Assembly: GCF_029910215.1 (NCBI RefSeq)
Contig: NZ_CP110395.1
Coordinates: forward strand, 3,472,001-3,536,000
DNA from: Paraburkholderia sp. D15
GTDB lineage: Bacteria > Pseudomonadota > Gammaproteobacteria > Burkholderiales > Burkholderiaceae
Length of the DNA stretch: 64,000 bases
Direction of reading: 5' to 3'
Within the stretch, counting starts at the first letter, position 1, and every line of letters begins with the position of its first letter. The translations under genes were made by a program, and so were the position numbers. Below the pieces are notes generated by a model. It had not been told where the DNA came from, did not search any database, and worked only from the letters and a program-made list of their open reading frames with translations. This document shows positions 16,247 to 24,678 of the stretch, in pieces.

Positions 16247-16447
16247 TCACCCGCGCGAACTCCATCTGTCGAACGGCGCGGTCATCATGAGATTGCGCGC
16301 CGCCATCGAATCGCCGTCGTTCGCCTGCCCGGTTTTCGGTGTGTCGTACGCGGCAATCGCTTCGCGCGGCGCCGACGAAAACCACATGATCTTGCCCGCG
16401 CATTCGATGCCGACCTGGCGGCCATCCCAGTACACCGCGTTTTCCAT
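16247..16447 (-). CDS. Small unrecognised protein, 66 aa
   Basis: A soluble 66-residue protein starting MENAVYWDGRQVGIECAGKI. The start is chosen for the strong AAGGGAGCGG ribosome site 4-7 bases upstream. It has two Trp and an acidic/polar body with no membrane segment or signal peptide. The composition looks like a real folded small protein, and I vaguely associate this pattern with uncharacterised Burkholderiaceae proteins, but no function can be given. A plus-strand open frame over the same bases is less convincing. Confidence 0.6.
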   Translation of the reverse strand: MENAVYWDGRQVGIECAGKIMWFSSAPREAIAAYDTPKTGQANDGDSMAARNLMMTAPFDRWSSRG

Positions 16448-16571
16448 GCCCCGCTCCCTTCGTCCGGATGAAATGACACTCTTCCGCGGACAGGAGACGG
16501 TGTCCGTTGGCCATCGCACGCAATGCGGGAAATGTTTTACGCGCAGCAACGCGCCATGACGCGACTCGTAC

Positions 16572-17480
16572 CTAACCCGCGCGCTTCTCTTTCAGGAAAT
16601 CGATCAGCGCCCGCAGCTTGAGCGGCATCTGCGCGCGGCTCGCGGTGTACAGATAGAAGCCCGGAAAAACCGGACACCAGTCATCCAGCACGCGCAGCAA
16701 ACGGCCATCCGCCAGCGGTTCACGCACGTAGTCCTCGATCACGTGCAACAGACCGACACCTTGCAGCGCAGCCTGCACCATCGTGCGCAGATCGTTGGTC
16801 ACCAGCGAGCCGCGCGTATCGACTTCGAACACGCGCGCGGAGTCATCGGGGGCCGCGAACTCCCAGCGGTAGATGCCGCCGCTTGTCGCGAAACGGTAAC
16901 GCAGACAATCGTGTGCGGCGAGATCGGCCGGCGTCCCGGGACGAGGATAGCGCTCGAAATACGCAGGCGAACCGGCCACCACGATACGGATCTCGCCGCT
17001 CAACGGCACCGCCACCATGTCCTGCGCGACGCGCTCCCCAAGCCGGATGCCAGCATCGAAACCTTCGCCGACGAGGTCGGCCAGACCATCGTCCAACGTC
17101 AAATCGAGACGAATCTGCGGATAACGGCGCGTGAACTCCGCCAGGTGCGGCAATACCAGCAACTCGCCCGCGATCCTCGGCAAATTGATACGCAGCGTGC
17201 CGGCGGGCTGATCGCGGGTTTCGTCGAGCGCCTCGAACGCCGCCTCCAGTTCGCCAAGAGCGGGTTGCACGCGCGCGAGAAACTGCGCGCCCGCCTCGGT
17301 CAGCGCGACGCGCCGCGTGGTCCGGTTGAACAGCCGGACGTTCAACTGCGTTTCCAGCGCGCGGATGCTTTGCGACAGCGCGGATGCCGTCACCCCGGTT
17401 GCGGCCGCGGCATGCGTGAAACTGCCGTGACGCGCGACGCTGGCGAACGCCATCAACGCCGGCAGTTGAGCGGGATCCAT
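16572..17480 (-). CDS. LysR-family transcriptional regulator
   Basis: A 302-residue regulator. The N-terminal winged HTH is GSFTHAAAATGVTASALSQS followed by IRALETQLNVRLFNRTTRRV. The C-terminal LysR substrate domain covers residues ~90-300. It is transcribed divergently from the aldo-keto reductase gene 126 bp away, and regulators of this kind usually control the divergent gene. The shared promoter region is AT-rich around 17490-17530. The effector is unknown. Confidence 0.92.
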   Translation of the reverse strand: MDPAQLPALMAFASVARHGSFTHAAAATGVTASALSQSIRALETQLNVRLFNRTTRRVALTEAGAQFLARVQPALGELEAAFEALDETRDQPAGTLRINLPRIAGELLVLPHLAEFTRRYPQIRLDLTLDDGLADLVGEGFDAGIRLGERVAQDMVAVPLSGEIRIVVAGSPAYFERYPRPGTPADLAAHDCLRYRFATSGGIYRWEFAAPDDSARVFEVDTRGSLVTNDLRTMVQAALQGVGLLHVIEDYVREPLADGRLLRVLDDWCPVFPGFYLYTASRAQMPLKLRALIDFLKEKRAG

Positions 17481-17605
17481 CGCGACTCCACTATTAAGTC
17501 AAACTTCATAATCCTTGCAGACAACGGGTATTTTTCCACGAAAAGAACTGGAGCACGATGGCGCCATCGATTCATTCTTCTTCACACCCTCGCAAGGAGA
17601 CAGTC

Positions 17606-18718
17606 ATGACGATGAACCGCTATAGCCTGCTCGGCCGCTCGGGCCTGCGTGTCAGCCCGATCGCGCTCGGCACGATGACCTTCGGCACCGAGTGGGGCTG
17701 GGGTGCCGACGAAAAAGCGGCGCAGCGCCTGTTCGACCTGTATGTGGATGCGGGCGGCAACTTCGTCGATACCGCCGATTTGTACACGGAAGGCACGAGC
17801 GAAACCTGGCTTGGCCGCTTCGTCGCGGCACGCGGACTGCGCGACCGGCTGGTCATCGCGACGAAATACGGTTACAACGCCGAGTCAGGCAATCCGAACG
17901 CGGGCGGCAACCATCGCAAGAACCTGCTGCGCGCGCTCGACAGTTCACTGAAGCGTCTCGGCACCGACTACATCGACCTCTATTACCTGCATACGTGGGA
18001 CCGCGTCACGCCGGTCGACGAAGTGATGCGCGCGATGGACGACGCAGTGCGCGCCGGCAAGATCCGCTATGTCGGCCTGTCCGACACGCCGGCCTGGTTC
18101 GCCGGTCGCGCACAGACGCTCGCCGACTGGCGCGGTTTCGAGCCGGTCGCCGCCATGCAGCTCGAATATTCGATGATCGAGCGCAACGCGGAGAACGAGT
18201 TCGCCGACCTGGCCGCCAATCTCGGCATGGGCCTCGTGCCGTGGAGCCCACTCGGCATGGGCGTGCTATCCGGCAAGTACCGCCCGTCTCAAGGCGCAGC
18301 CGCGAGCTTTTCCGGCGACGGCCGCCTCGCCGCGATGGCCAGCGCGCCGCCGCCGGGCTTCGACAAGCTGACCGAGCGCAATTTCCGCATCGTCGCGGAG
18401 CTGGAATCGGTCGCCAACGAAGCCGGCCGGCCGATGGCGCAGGTCGCGCTGAACTGGCTGCATCAGAAGCGCGGCGTGTCGAGCATCATCGTCGGCGCGA
18501 CGCGGCCGGAGCAACTGCAGGAATCGCTCGGCTCGCTCGATTTCACGCTCGCGCCCGAGTTGATCGCGCGGCTCGACGCGATATCCGAACCGGCCCGGCC
18601 GTTCCCCTACTACATGTTCGCCGATGGCCATCAAGCGCGCATTCACGGCCAGGTGGAAGTCGCCGATAAGCCCGCAAGCTACGCGACGCCATTGAAAATT
18701 CCGGCGCCGGCAGCCTGA
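17606..18718 (+). CDS. Aldo/keto reductase
   Basis: A 370-residue NADPH-dependent oxidoreductase of the AKR superfamily (TIM barrel). The catalytic tetrad is visible: Asp in NFVDTADLYTEG, the Tyr of the same block, Lys in VIATKYGYN and His in DLYYLHTWDRV. The cofactor-binding C-terminus has SSIIVGATRPEQLQESL. The start is set by the AAGGAGAC ribosome site. The divergent LysR gene probably regulates it. The substrate is unknown. Confidence 0.93.
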   Translation: MTMNRYSLLGRSGLRVSPIALGTMTFGTEWGWGADEKAAQRLFDLYVDAGGNFVDTADLYTEGTSETWLGRFVAARGLRDRLVIATKYGYNAESGNPNAGGNHRKNLLRALDSSLKRLGTDYIDLYYLHTWDRVTPVDEVMRAMDDAVRAGKIRYVGLSDTPAWFAGRAQTLADWRGFEPVAAMQLEYSMIERNAENEFADLAANLGMGLVPWSPLGMGVLSGKYRPSQGAAASFSGDGRLAAMASAPPPGFDKLTERNFRIVAELESVANEAGRPMAQVALNWLHQKRGVSSIIVGATRPEQLQESLGSLDFTLAPELIARLDAISEPARPFPYYMFADGHQARIHGQVEVADKPASYATPLKIPAPAA

Positions 18719-18754
18719 AAAACGGCGAACAAAGCGACGAGCGTCGCAAAAACA

Positions 18755-18794
18755 TAAGGCCCTGTGTTCGCTGCGGAACACAGGGCCTTTTCAT
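18755..18794 (+). terminator. Rho-independent terminator after the aldo-keto reductase gene
   Basis: A 14-bp stem AAGGCCCTGTGTTC with its complement GAACACAGGGCCTT around a short loop, followed by TTTTC. Confidence 0.85.
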
Positions 18795-19252
18795 TTGCAC
18801 GAAAACTCGTAAAAACGACGCGCGAGCGTCAACGAATTCAGCGAATGGATCGTTTACGAAAAGATTAGGGGGACGAATGGCCCGCCAAATGAATCGGTAA
18901 TTGACGAACGTTCGGTTTGGTAACGGGAAAATCCTGCCGATGCCGCATTGCACAAAAATCGTTTCAGTTTGTTCATATCAACAGACTGAGTGCGCAACGC
19001 GCAGCGGACGAGAAGCAGACCCGCGCGAAGCCCGTGGAGCAAGGCTGACGGACGATGGCGAGAGGAAACTTGGATTGATATGAATGACAGCGGATAAGCA
19101 GACAAGCCGCATGCAACCGATAAATTCTATTCAAACACCCTCTTCAATTGTCAGCTTGTGCCGTTAAAGCAACAAACAACATGTGAGCTGCATCAGCTGC
19201 TGGTGCAAAACGGGGACCGAGGCAGATAATCGGTTTGTAAAGGAGAAAGATC
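18795..19252. other. Intergenic region without a recognised gene
   Basis: GC content is lower than in the flanks. Only short open frames without ribosome sites occur. The palindrome GAACGTTC near 18906 and the strong ribosome site of the small gene at 19253 are the only marked sequences. Confidence 0.5.
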
Positions 19253-19402
19253 ATGGATGCCAAACCAACGAAAATTCCGACCCCGGACAAGGTTTTCAGC
19301 CCGGATCCGGAACCCGCTGGCGTCGAGTTTCTGGGTGCTGAACTGCCGGAGCACGTTCGCGCCTTTTTCGACGAACAACGCAAGTCGTGCGACTCGAAGT
19401 AA
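19253..19402 (+). CDS. Small unrecognised protein, 49 aa
   Basis: An unusually good ribosome site (AAAGGAGAAAGATC) precedes the ATG of a 49-codon frame. The product begins MDAKPTKIPTPDKVFSPDPE and ends FFDEQRKSCDSK. It is acidic and Pro-rich in the first half, with an amphipathic helix-like second half and no membrane segment. The codon third positions are largely G or C, as in real genes here, although the surrounding intergenic DNA is not. No function can be assigned. Confidence 0.6.
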   Translation: MDAKPTKIPTPDKVFSPDPEPAGVEFLGAELPEHVRAFFDEQRKSCDSK

Positions 19403-19719
19403 TCGGGGCGTGGCGCGATGCAGCATCGGTGGCCGTGCGTGACGCGCACGGCGCGGATTGGATCGCGCGCGAGCATGGGTCTCGCGTTCTGCTGTCAACG
19501 GGGTTAATGACCTTCTGAAGCCGACGCCCGGCTGCACGCCCGGCGTCCGGTTGTGCTCGTCCGTCGCGGTGCGTTGGAATGTTGCAGATGTCGCCATGGC
19601 CGGCTGCTCGAATGCCGCGCCATCGTGTAGTTCATCATCGTGATGAACACGCCTGCCCGATCGGGCATCGTCTATTCTTCTGGTTTTTCTTCCGCGGCCG
19701 ACCGGCCACCGACCTGTCC
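19403..19719. other. Intergenic region before the chorismate mutase gene
   Basis: I see no gene or clear terminator. The upstream codons in frame with the chorismate mutase gene do not resemble protein-coding sequence. Confidence 0.45.
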
Positions 19720-20316
19720 ATGAATCGTTCGTCCCGCTTTGGCGCGTCATGCGCGCTTGCATTGCTTGTCGCCCTCGCATTCGCACCCGCGCCCGCCGCC
19801 GCCGATGGCGACGACACCGCCCTCACCAATCTGATCGCCCTGGCATCGCAGCGACTTGCGCTCGCGGAACCGGTCGCACGCTGGAAATGGGCGAATCACC
19901 AGGCGATCACCGATACGCCGCGCGAAAACGCGTTGCTGGCCGATGTCGCGAAACGCGCGGCTACTGCAAATGTCGATCCCGCATTCGCTCGCGCGTTCTT
20001 CCAGGATCAGATCGACGCGAGCAAGGACGTACAGAACGCGCTGTTCGCCGAGTGGCGCGCCACGCAGCCGCCGCAAGGCCCGGCGCCTGATCTCGCAACC
20101 AGCACGCGACCGCAGTTGGACCGCTTGACTCAGGCCATGGTGACGGGGCTCGCGCGCGTACAACCGCTGCGCGCGACGCCGGATTGTCCGTCGCGGGTCG
20201 CGCAGGCTCTGGCTAACTGGAAATCGCTGACACGTTACGACTCCACGCGTTCGAGCGCGCTAACGCACGCGCTTGGTCACGTATGCGACTCGGGCGGCGT
20301 CGGCGCGACCGGTTAA
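19720..20316 (+). CDS. Exported chorismate mutase, AroQ-gamma type
   Basis: A 198-residue protein with a Sec signal peptide (MNRSSRFGASCALALLVALA, cleavage near AAA-DG at 28). The mature part begins with LTNLIALASQRLALAEPVAR and ANHQAITDTPREN, then FARAFFQDQIDASKDVQNAL, the all-helical AroQ pattern of secreted (gamma) chorismate mutases such as the Mycobacterium and Erwinia enzymes. These convert chorismate to prephenate in the periplasm. Their physiological purpose in bacteria is unclear, and links to host interaction have been proposed in some pathogens. I chose the Met directly before the signal peptide. Confidence 0.88.
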   Translation: MNRSSRFGASCALALLVALAFAPAPAAADGDDTALTNLIALASQRLALAEPVARWKWANHQAITDTPRENALLADVAKRAATANVDPAFARAFFQDQIDASKDVQNALFAEWRATQPPQGPAPDLATSTRPQLDRLTQAMVTGLARVQPLRATPDCPSRVAQALANWKSLTRYDSTRSSALTHALGHVCDSGGVGATG

Positions 20317-20415
20317 GAAGCGCGCGTTCGTACTCGCCGATGGGTTTGGTCGTGCGCTCGCACTCTTTGGCGCTGCGTTATACAGCGCGCTTCGGCTCAG
20401 CTCGAGCTACCAGGC

Positions 20416-21567
20416 TCAGGCAAGCCCCGTGACCGACGCGTCGGTCGTCACGCTGAGCGGCATCACACGCAAACCTCGCGCAAGATGGCTCTGCAGGATG
20501 CGGTAGGTCGACAACTCGAACGGCCCTGTCACGCTCGACGCGTGCAGATCAGTCGCCTGCGCGAGCGACGCCGCGTGACCCAGATAACACCAGCGATCGA
20601 CGACGTGAAACGCACGCGCCTGCGACGCCTCCTCGCGCTCCTCGAAAACGATCGGGCCTTGAAACGGCCAAGGCGCATCCGTCGGATCGCTCTTCCCGAC
20701 GCGCGGCACACGGTTATGTCCGGGGCGCAGAGTTGCGATCCATTGCGCCTCCGCCAGCATTGCGCCCAACTCGCCGCCGGTCGCGCGCCATTCGACGCGC
20801 CGCACCTGCTGCGCAAGCCGAATATCCTTCGACGACCGGCGCTCGCCGGTCAAATGCGCACGCAAGCGCTGACGCACGCGCACGCTTCGTCCGACGTACA
20901 ACGGCAGGTCGTCGTCGCCATAGAACGCGTAGACGCCGCATCCGGCCGGCGCGGCGTCCAGCAGATCCTCCGTTATTTCGCCCGCCAGCCGGTAGCGCCG
21001 CGTAGTGCGCTCGATCTGCGCCCGCAGCACATTCAACGGCACGAGATCGTGCAGGCGCTGCCAGAACTGCCAGATCAGATCGGCATCGGCGAGCGCGCGG
21101 TGGCGGTCCGACGGTACCAACGCGTGACGCTCGACCAGCGCATCCAGTCCATGACGTTTTTCCGCGGGAAAGAGCGCGCGCGACAGACGCACCGTGCACA
21201 GCACGTCCGGATCGAAGGCAATACCGGCGCGCCGGAACTCGCCGCGCAGAAAACCACGGTCGAAACTCGCGTTGTGTGCGACGAACAATTTACCGTTCAG
21301 GCGCTCGAACAGCGCTGGCGCGACCGATTCGAAGGTCGGCGCGCCGCGCACCATCGCGTTGGTGATGCCCGTGAGTTGCTGGATAAAGGATGGAATCGGC
21401 TGCTGCGGATCGACGAGGCTGCTCCAGCGCGATACGCCGGCGGGTCCGACTTCGACCACACCGATCTCCGTAATGCGGTGCTCGCTGGTGGAACCGCCGG
21501 TGGTCTCGAGATCGACGAAAACGATCGGGCCGTCTAACGCCGGCTCCGGCAAAAGCTGTTCAGACAT
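20416..21567 (-). CDS. DnaQ-type 3'-5' exonuclease fused to a GIY-YIG nuclease domain
   Basis: A 383-residue two-nuclease fusion. Residues ~13-180 are a DEDDh exonuclease like DNA polymerase III epsilon (VFVDLETTGG with Asp19 and Glu21; VAHNASFDRGF; HRALADADL). Residues ~205-290 are a GIY-YIG domain as in UvrC/Cho (GVYAFYGDDDLPLYVGRSVR with a later Glu in GAMLAEAQW). The remaining C-terminus is uncharacterised. Such fusions occur in many bacteria and are thought to act in DNA repair, possibly as Cho-like incision nucleases. I start at MSEQLLPEP; the 12 codons upstream use a TTG and lack a ribosome site. It converges on the chorismate mutase gene. Confidence 0.88.
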   Translation of the reverse strand: MSEQLLPEPALDGPIVFVDLETTGGSTSEHRITEIGVVEVGPAGVSRWSSLVDPQQPIPSFIQQLTGITNAMVRGAPTFESVAPALFERLNGKLFVAHNASFDRGFLRGEFRRAGIAFDPDVLCTVRLSRALFPAEKRHGLDALVERHALVPSDRHRALADADLIWQFWQRLHDLVPLNVLRAQIERTTRRYRLAGEITEDLLDAAPAGCGVYAFYGDDDLPLYVGRSVRVRQRLRAHLTGERRSSKDIRLAQQVRRVEWRATGGELGAMLAEAQWIATLRPGHNRVPRVGKSDPTDAPWPFQGPIVFEEREEASQARAFHVVDRWCYLGHAASLAQATDLHASSVTGPFELSTYRILQSHLARGLRVMPLSVTTDASVTGLA

Positions 21568-21848
21568 GGAAAGGAATACTTTGGACGCGTGACTTTGCGG
21601 CAAGTATGCACCAGTTGGCGGGCGTGTAGCTGGATTGCATCGGATGATCTGCGACGGACAGCGATACCCTGCATGGCCGCAATATGCGCCCTGGCGGACA
21701 ATGCTTTTAAATGCAGAATAACTTCGTTTTCAACGACCTTAAGATTATTCTTAATTCACACATCTCCTGACTGCAACTTGATTAAAATCAAATCATCAGG
21801 GCTTTTGAAACAGCCAAAAATTGACGCACATCCAATTAAACAGGCATG

Positions 21849-21877
21849 AAAAAGCCCTCGCTTTTCGGCGAGGGCTT
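21849..21877 (-). terminator. Rho-independent terminator after the cold-shock gene
   Basis: On the minus strand, a 10-bp stem AAGCCCTCGC/GCGAGGGCTT with a 6-base loop ends in a run of five T. Confidence 0.9.
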
Positions 21878-21911
21878 ACGTACGAACGCCGCGCGAGCGG
21901 CGAGGCACGGC

Positions 21912-22115
21912 TTAAAGCGGCTGGATGTTCGCTGCCTGCTTGCCCTTCGGGCCAGTCTTGACGTCGAACGACACGCGCTGGTTTTCCTTCAATGATTTGA
22001 AGCCTTCCGAACGAATTTCAGAGAAATGCGCGAAGAGATCTTCGCCACCCGAATCCGACGTGATGAAGCCAAAGCCCTTAGCATCGTTGAACCATTTGAC
22101 GATACCAGTTTCCAT
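21912..22115 (-). CDS. Cold-shock domain protein, CspA family
   Basis: A 67-residue single cold-shock domain. RNP1 is KGFGFITS and the RNP2 region is DLFAHFSEI; the N-terminus [16 protein letters not shown] is typical. It binds single-stranded RNA and DNA as an RNA chaperone. An AAGGA ribosome site precedes the ATG. More than 400 bp of AT-rich non-coding DNA lies upstream, leaving room for the long structured 5' leader common in csp genes. Whether it is cold-induced cannot be told from the sequence. Confidence 0.96.
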   Translation of the reverse strand: METGIVKWFNDAKGFGFITSDSGGEDLFAHFSEIRSEGFKSLKENQRVSFDVKTGPKGKQAANIQPL

Positions 22116-22557
22116 GTTCCAATTTCCTTCGAGGATTTAAAAAAAGCGGGCAATGCCCTCAAACCGAATATCACTGTCAAACTATCCACTATGGATTATT
22201 TCAGACAGCCTAATCCGTCAATCAGATCGGCCAGGTGAATTCAGCAATGCCGTTATACGGGCAACGAAGAATCGTCGTCAAGCGAATTTTTAATATTCGT
22301 TTAGCGCGCAACACGCTAAGCGTCGCACATAACAAATCGGCAATGTTTATCGCATATCTCGATATCGTCTGAATAAATTTCGCGTCATTATTACTTATCA
22401 ATGACGGAGGTATGCGAGATAGAGGAAATTATTTCTTGCAAAGCTGCAAATCTGTAACAAATTATGTTTTTAGTAAGTGTTTTTCCGAGTTGATAGCGTG
22501 CAATCGCATCAGCATCATGGGATCAGAAGTTGTCGTAATGCGTATTGGGAGATTGTC
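22116..22557. other. AT-rich divergent intergenic region (cold-shock leader and promoters)
   Basis: GC content falls well below that of the window. The half next to the cold-shock gene probably holds its promoter and 5' leader. The half near 22500-22557 holds the promoter and GGGAG ribosome site of the plus-strand small gene. No convincing coding sequence is present. Confidence 0.5.
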
Positions 22558-22809
22558 ATGCTGTTTAGTGAACTTCGCCGCATCATTTCGTGGCTCACGC
22601 GATCGTCGACACAGACGCAAGCAGGTCGATCCGAAGCATCCGCGGAAACAGAAGACTCCGCTCTCCAGTTCGAACCTGTATGGCATGGCGATCACTGGCA
22701 AAACCTGCTGGCCTCTCCCATGGACGCACGCCGCTACGTGATGGAAGACTGGAGCGTGCCGGCGTCTTCCGACTGGCGCACCGCCGAGGGCCTCGCGCCC
22801 GCGCGCTGA
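22558..22809 (+). CDS. Small unrecognised protein, 83 aa
   Basis: An 83-residue protein starting MLFSELRRIISWLTRSSTQT. A short amphipathic N-terminal helix is followed by an acidic middle and a Trp-rich C-terminal half (VWHGDHWQNLLASPMDARRY, EDWSVPASSDWRTAEG). A GGGAG ribosome site sits 5-9 bases before the ATG; 27 further upstream codons are open but run through AT-rich DNA. There is no signal peptide and no family recognised. The ribosome site contains GGAGAT, complementary to the unpaired part of the candidate sRNA just downstream on the other strand. Confidence 0.65.
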   Translation: MLFSELRRIISWLTRSSTQTQAGRSEASAETEDSALQFEPVWHGDHWQNLLASPMDARRYVMEDWSVPASSDWRTAEGLAPAR

Positions 22810-22844
22810 TCGGCTAGCCGCCAACTGGCCTTGTCGACGCCCAT

Positions 22845-22927
22845 AAAAAAAGCGCGACTGGAAAGTCGCGCCGACAAAGGTTTGGAGATCTTTTTCGTCA
22901 ACGAAAAAGTCTGCTTCGAAAAGCAGA
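22845..22927 (-). ncRNA. Candidate small regulatory RNA (about 83 nt)
   Basis: Read on the minus strand, TATACT (22939-22934) is a good -10 element. Transcription from about 22927 would give three consecutive elements: stem-loop TCTGCTT-TTCG-AAGCAGA, stem-loop CTTTTTCG-TTGA-CGAAAAAG, and terminator hairpin GCGCGACT-TTCC-AGTCGCGC followed by seven T. Between the second and third hairpins lies an unpaired stretch ATCTCCAAACCTTTGTCGG whose CUCC resembles an anti-Shine-Dalgarno seed. No coding frame explains the hairpins. The -35 element is poor. I know no named family that it matches. Confidence 0.55.
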
Positions 22928-22939
22928 AATTTCAGTATA

Positions 22940-23344
22940 GCGGTTAAGATTCATACGATTATTCACACAATTAACAATCATCTATTTCATTCGCGACAAC
23001 AATCAATTTTTACATCCTGTCGTTGTTGTTTTTTTGGTCAATTACTGTAGTAAATCAGCAACGCCGAACCCGCCCGCGCCATCACCCATCTTCCCGAATA
23101 TCGCTAGAAGCCTTTATTGGCAAGGCTTTAACCGCGTTCGCGTATCGTTTCTGATCACGTAATACTTTATTGCGCAAATCGGAACGTCCATCTCGCAAGC
23201 TGTCTCTCTACACTCTGCCTAACCGGAAACCAGCGCGGTTCTGCTTTACGCGCATCTCACACGGATCACGCCTCTCGCAGCGCCCGCGTGGGGGTCTCCC
23301 TAAAGCCTGGGTTCAACACCCACTCTCGCTCTCGGAGTTACAAG
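22940..23344. other. AT-rich region with the porin promoter
   Basis: About 400 bp of low-GC DNA precede the porin gene, with oligo-T and oligo-A tracts (TTGTTGTTTTTTTGG near 23023-23037) and no coding frame supported by a ribosome site. It probably holds the porin promoter and regulator sites, which I cannot place exactly. Confidence 0.45.
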
Positions 23345-24496
23345 ATGATGAAGAAGACACTCATGGTCGCTGCCCTCACGGGCGTTTTTGCAACGGCTGC
23401 ACAAGCTCAAAGCAGCGTGACGCTGTACGGCTTGATCGACGCCGGCATCACTTATACGAACAACCAGCATGGCCATAGCAACTGGCAAGAAACCAGCGGT
23501 TCGGTGAATGGCAGCCGTTGGGGCCTGCGCGGTGCGGAAGACCTCGGTGGCGGTCTGAAGGCCATCTTCACGTTGGAAAACGGTTTCGGCATCAATGACG
23601 GCACGCTGAAGCAAGGCGGCCGCGAATTCGGCCGTCAGGCTTTCGTGGGTCTGGCAAGCGACCAGTTCGGCGCTGTGACCCTCGGCCGTCAATATGACAG
23701 CATGGTCGACTACGTCGCTCCGCTGGCCCTGACCGGCACGCAATACGGCGGCACGCAGTTCGCGCACCCGTTCGACAACGACAACCTGAACAACTCGTTC
23801 CGCGTGAACAACTCGGTCAAGTACCAAAGCGCGAACTACGGTGGCTTCAAGTTCGGCGCGTTGTATGGGTTCTCGAACCAGGCTGACGGCTTCGCGAACA
23901 ACCGTGCTTACAGCGCTGGCGCGTCGTACAACTGGGGCGGCCTGAACCTCGCTGCTGCATACCTGCAACTGAACAGCAACGGCGCGACCGGCGCACAAGC
24001 CGCGTTCAATTCGGGCGGCGCAGTGTCGAGCGACAACACGTTCTTTGCTGGCCGTCAGCAAACGTGGGGCGCGGGTGCGAACTACGCGTTCGGCCCGGCA
24101 ACCGTCGGCCTGGTGTACTCGCAAACGAATCTGTCGGGTCTGGCTGGCATCGGCGCAGGCGCGTCGGGTCAATCGGCAGGCGTCGGCGGCTTCGGCGGCG
24201 GCAGCGCTCACTTCCAGAACTTCGAAGCGAACGCTCGCTATGCGCTGACGCCGGCAGTCAGCGTTGCGGGTTCGTACACGTACACGAAGGCAAGCCTGGC
24301 TGGTACGCGTCCGCACTGGAACCAGTTCAATCTGCAAACCGCGTACGCGCTGTCCAAGCGTACCGATGTGTACCTGCAAGGCGAATACCAGCAAGTCAAC
24401 GACGGCGCGATCGTCGACGCCGACATCAATGGTCTGGCTGCTTCGGGCAACAACAAGCAAGTCGCTGTGACCGCTGGTCTGCGTCACCGCTTCTAA
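23345..24496 (+). CDS. General outer-membrane porin (Gram-negative OmpC/OpcP type)
   Basis: A 383-residue precursor. The signal peptide MMKKTLMVAALTGVFATAAQ ends at AQA, and the mature protein begins QSSVTLYGLIDAGITYTNN, the standard start of beta-proteobacterial porins. Later blocks include GSRWGLRGAEDLGGGLKAIF and FTLENGF, GLASDQFGAVTLGRQYDS, and the C-terminal VAVTAGLRHRF with the terminal Phe required for outer-membrane insertion. A 16-strand trimeric barrel is expected. A GGAG ribosome site precedes two adjacent ATGs, so the start may be one codon later. Codon use is strongly biased, as in highly expressed genes. Confidence 0.95.
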   Translation: MMKKTLMVAALTGVFATAAQAQSSVTLYGLIDAGITYTNNQHGHSNWQETSGSVNGSRWGLRGAEDLGGGLKAIFTLENGFGINDGTLKQGGREFGRQAFVGLASDQFGAVTLGRQYDSMVDYVAPLALTGTQYGGTQFAHPFDNDNLNNSFRVNNSVKYQSANYGGFKFGALYGFSNQADGFANNRAYSAGASYNWGGLNLAAAYLQLNSNGATGAQAAFNSGGAVSSDNTFFAGRQQTWGAGANYAFGPATVGLVYSQTNLSGLAGIGAGASGQSAGVGGFGGGSAHFQNFEANARYALTPAVSVAGSYTYTKASLAGTRPHWNQFNLQTAYALSKRTDVYLQGEYQQVNDGAIVDADINGLAASGNNKQVAVTAGLRHRF

Positions 24497-24522
24497 AGCG
24501 GCAAGCCACTCCAGCCGTATCG

Positions 24523-24549
24523 AAGGCGCCGTTCGCGGCGCCTTTTTTT
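24523..24549 (+). terminator. Rho-independent terminator after the porin gene
   Basis: An 8-bp stem AAGGCGCC/GGCGCCTT with loop GTTCGC, then seven T. Confidence 0.9.
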
Positions 24550-24678
24550 ATGTGCCTTCCTTATGCCCGGCCGCTGCCGCGAATATCTGGGCGCTGGAGA
24601 AAAGGCCGCGCGTGCATGCGTTGCACAGCGCCGCCTCAGCTTTATTGCGTAAAGCGCAAGCGCTCCCTCCAAGCGCTT

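Noticed and set aside
16224..16559. A 111-codon plus-strand frame over the 66-aa gene
   Set aside because: The minus-strand frame has a much better ribosome site and more protein-like composition.
21589..21849. An 86-codon plus-strand frame between the nuclease and cold-shock genes
   Set aside because: No ribosome site and unlike a folded protein; it ends inside the cold-shock terminator.
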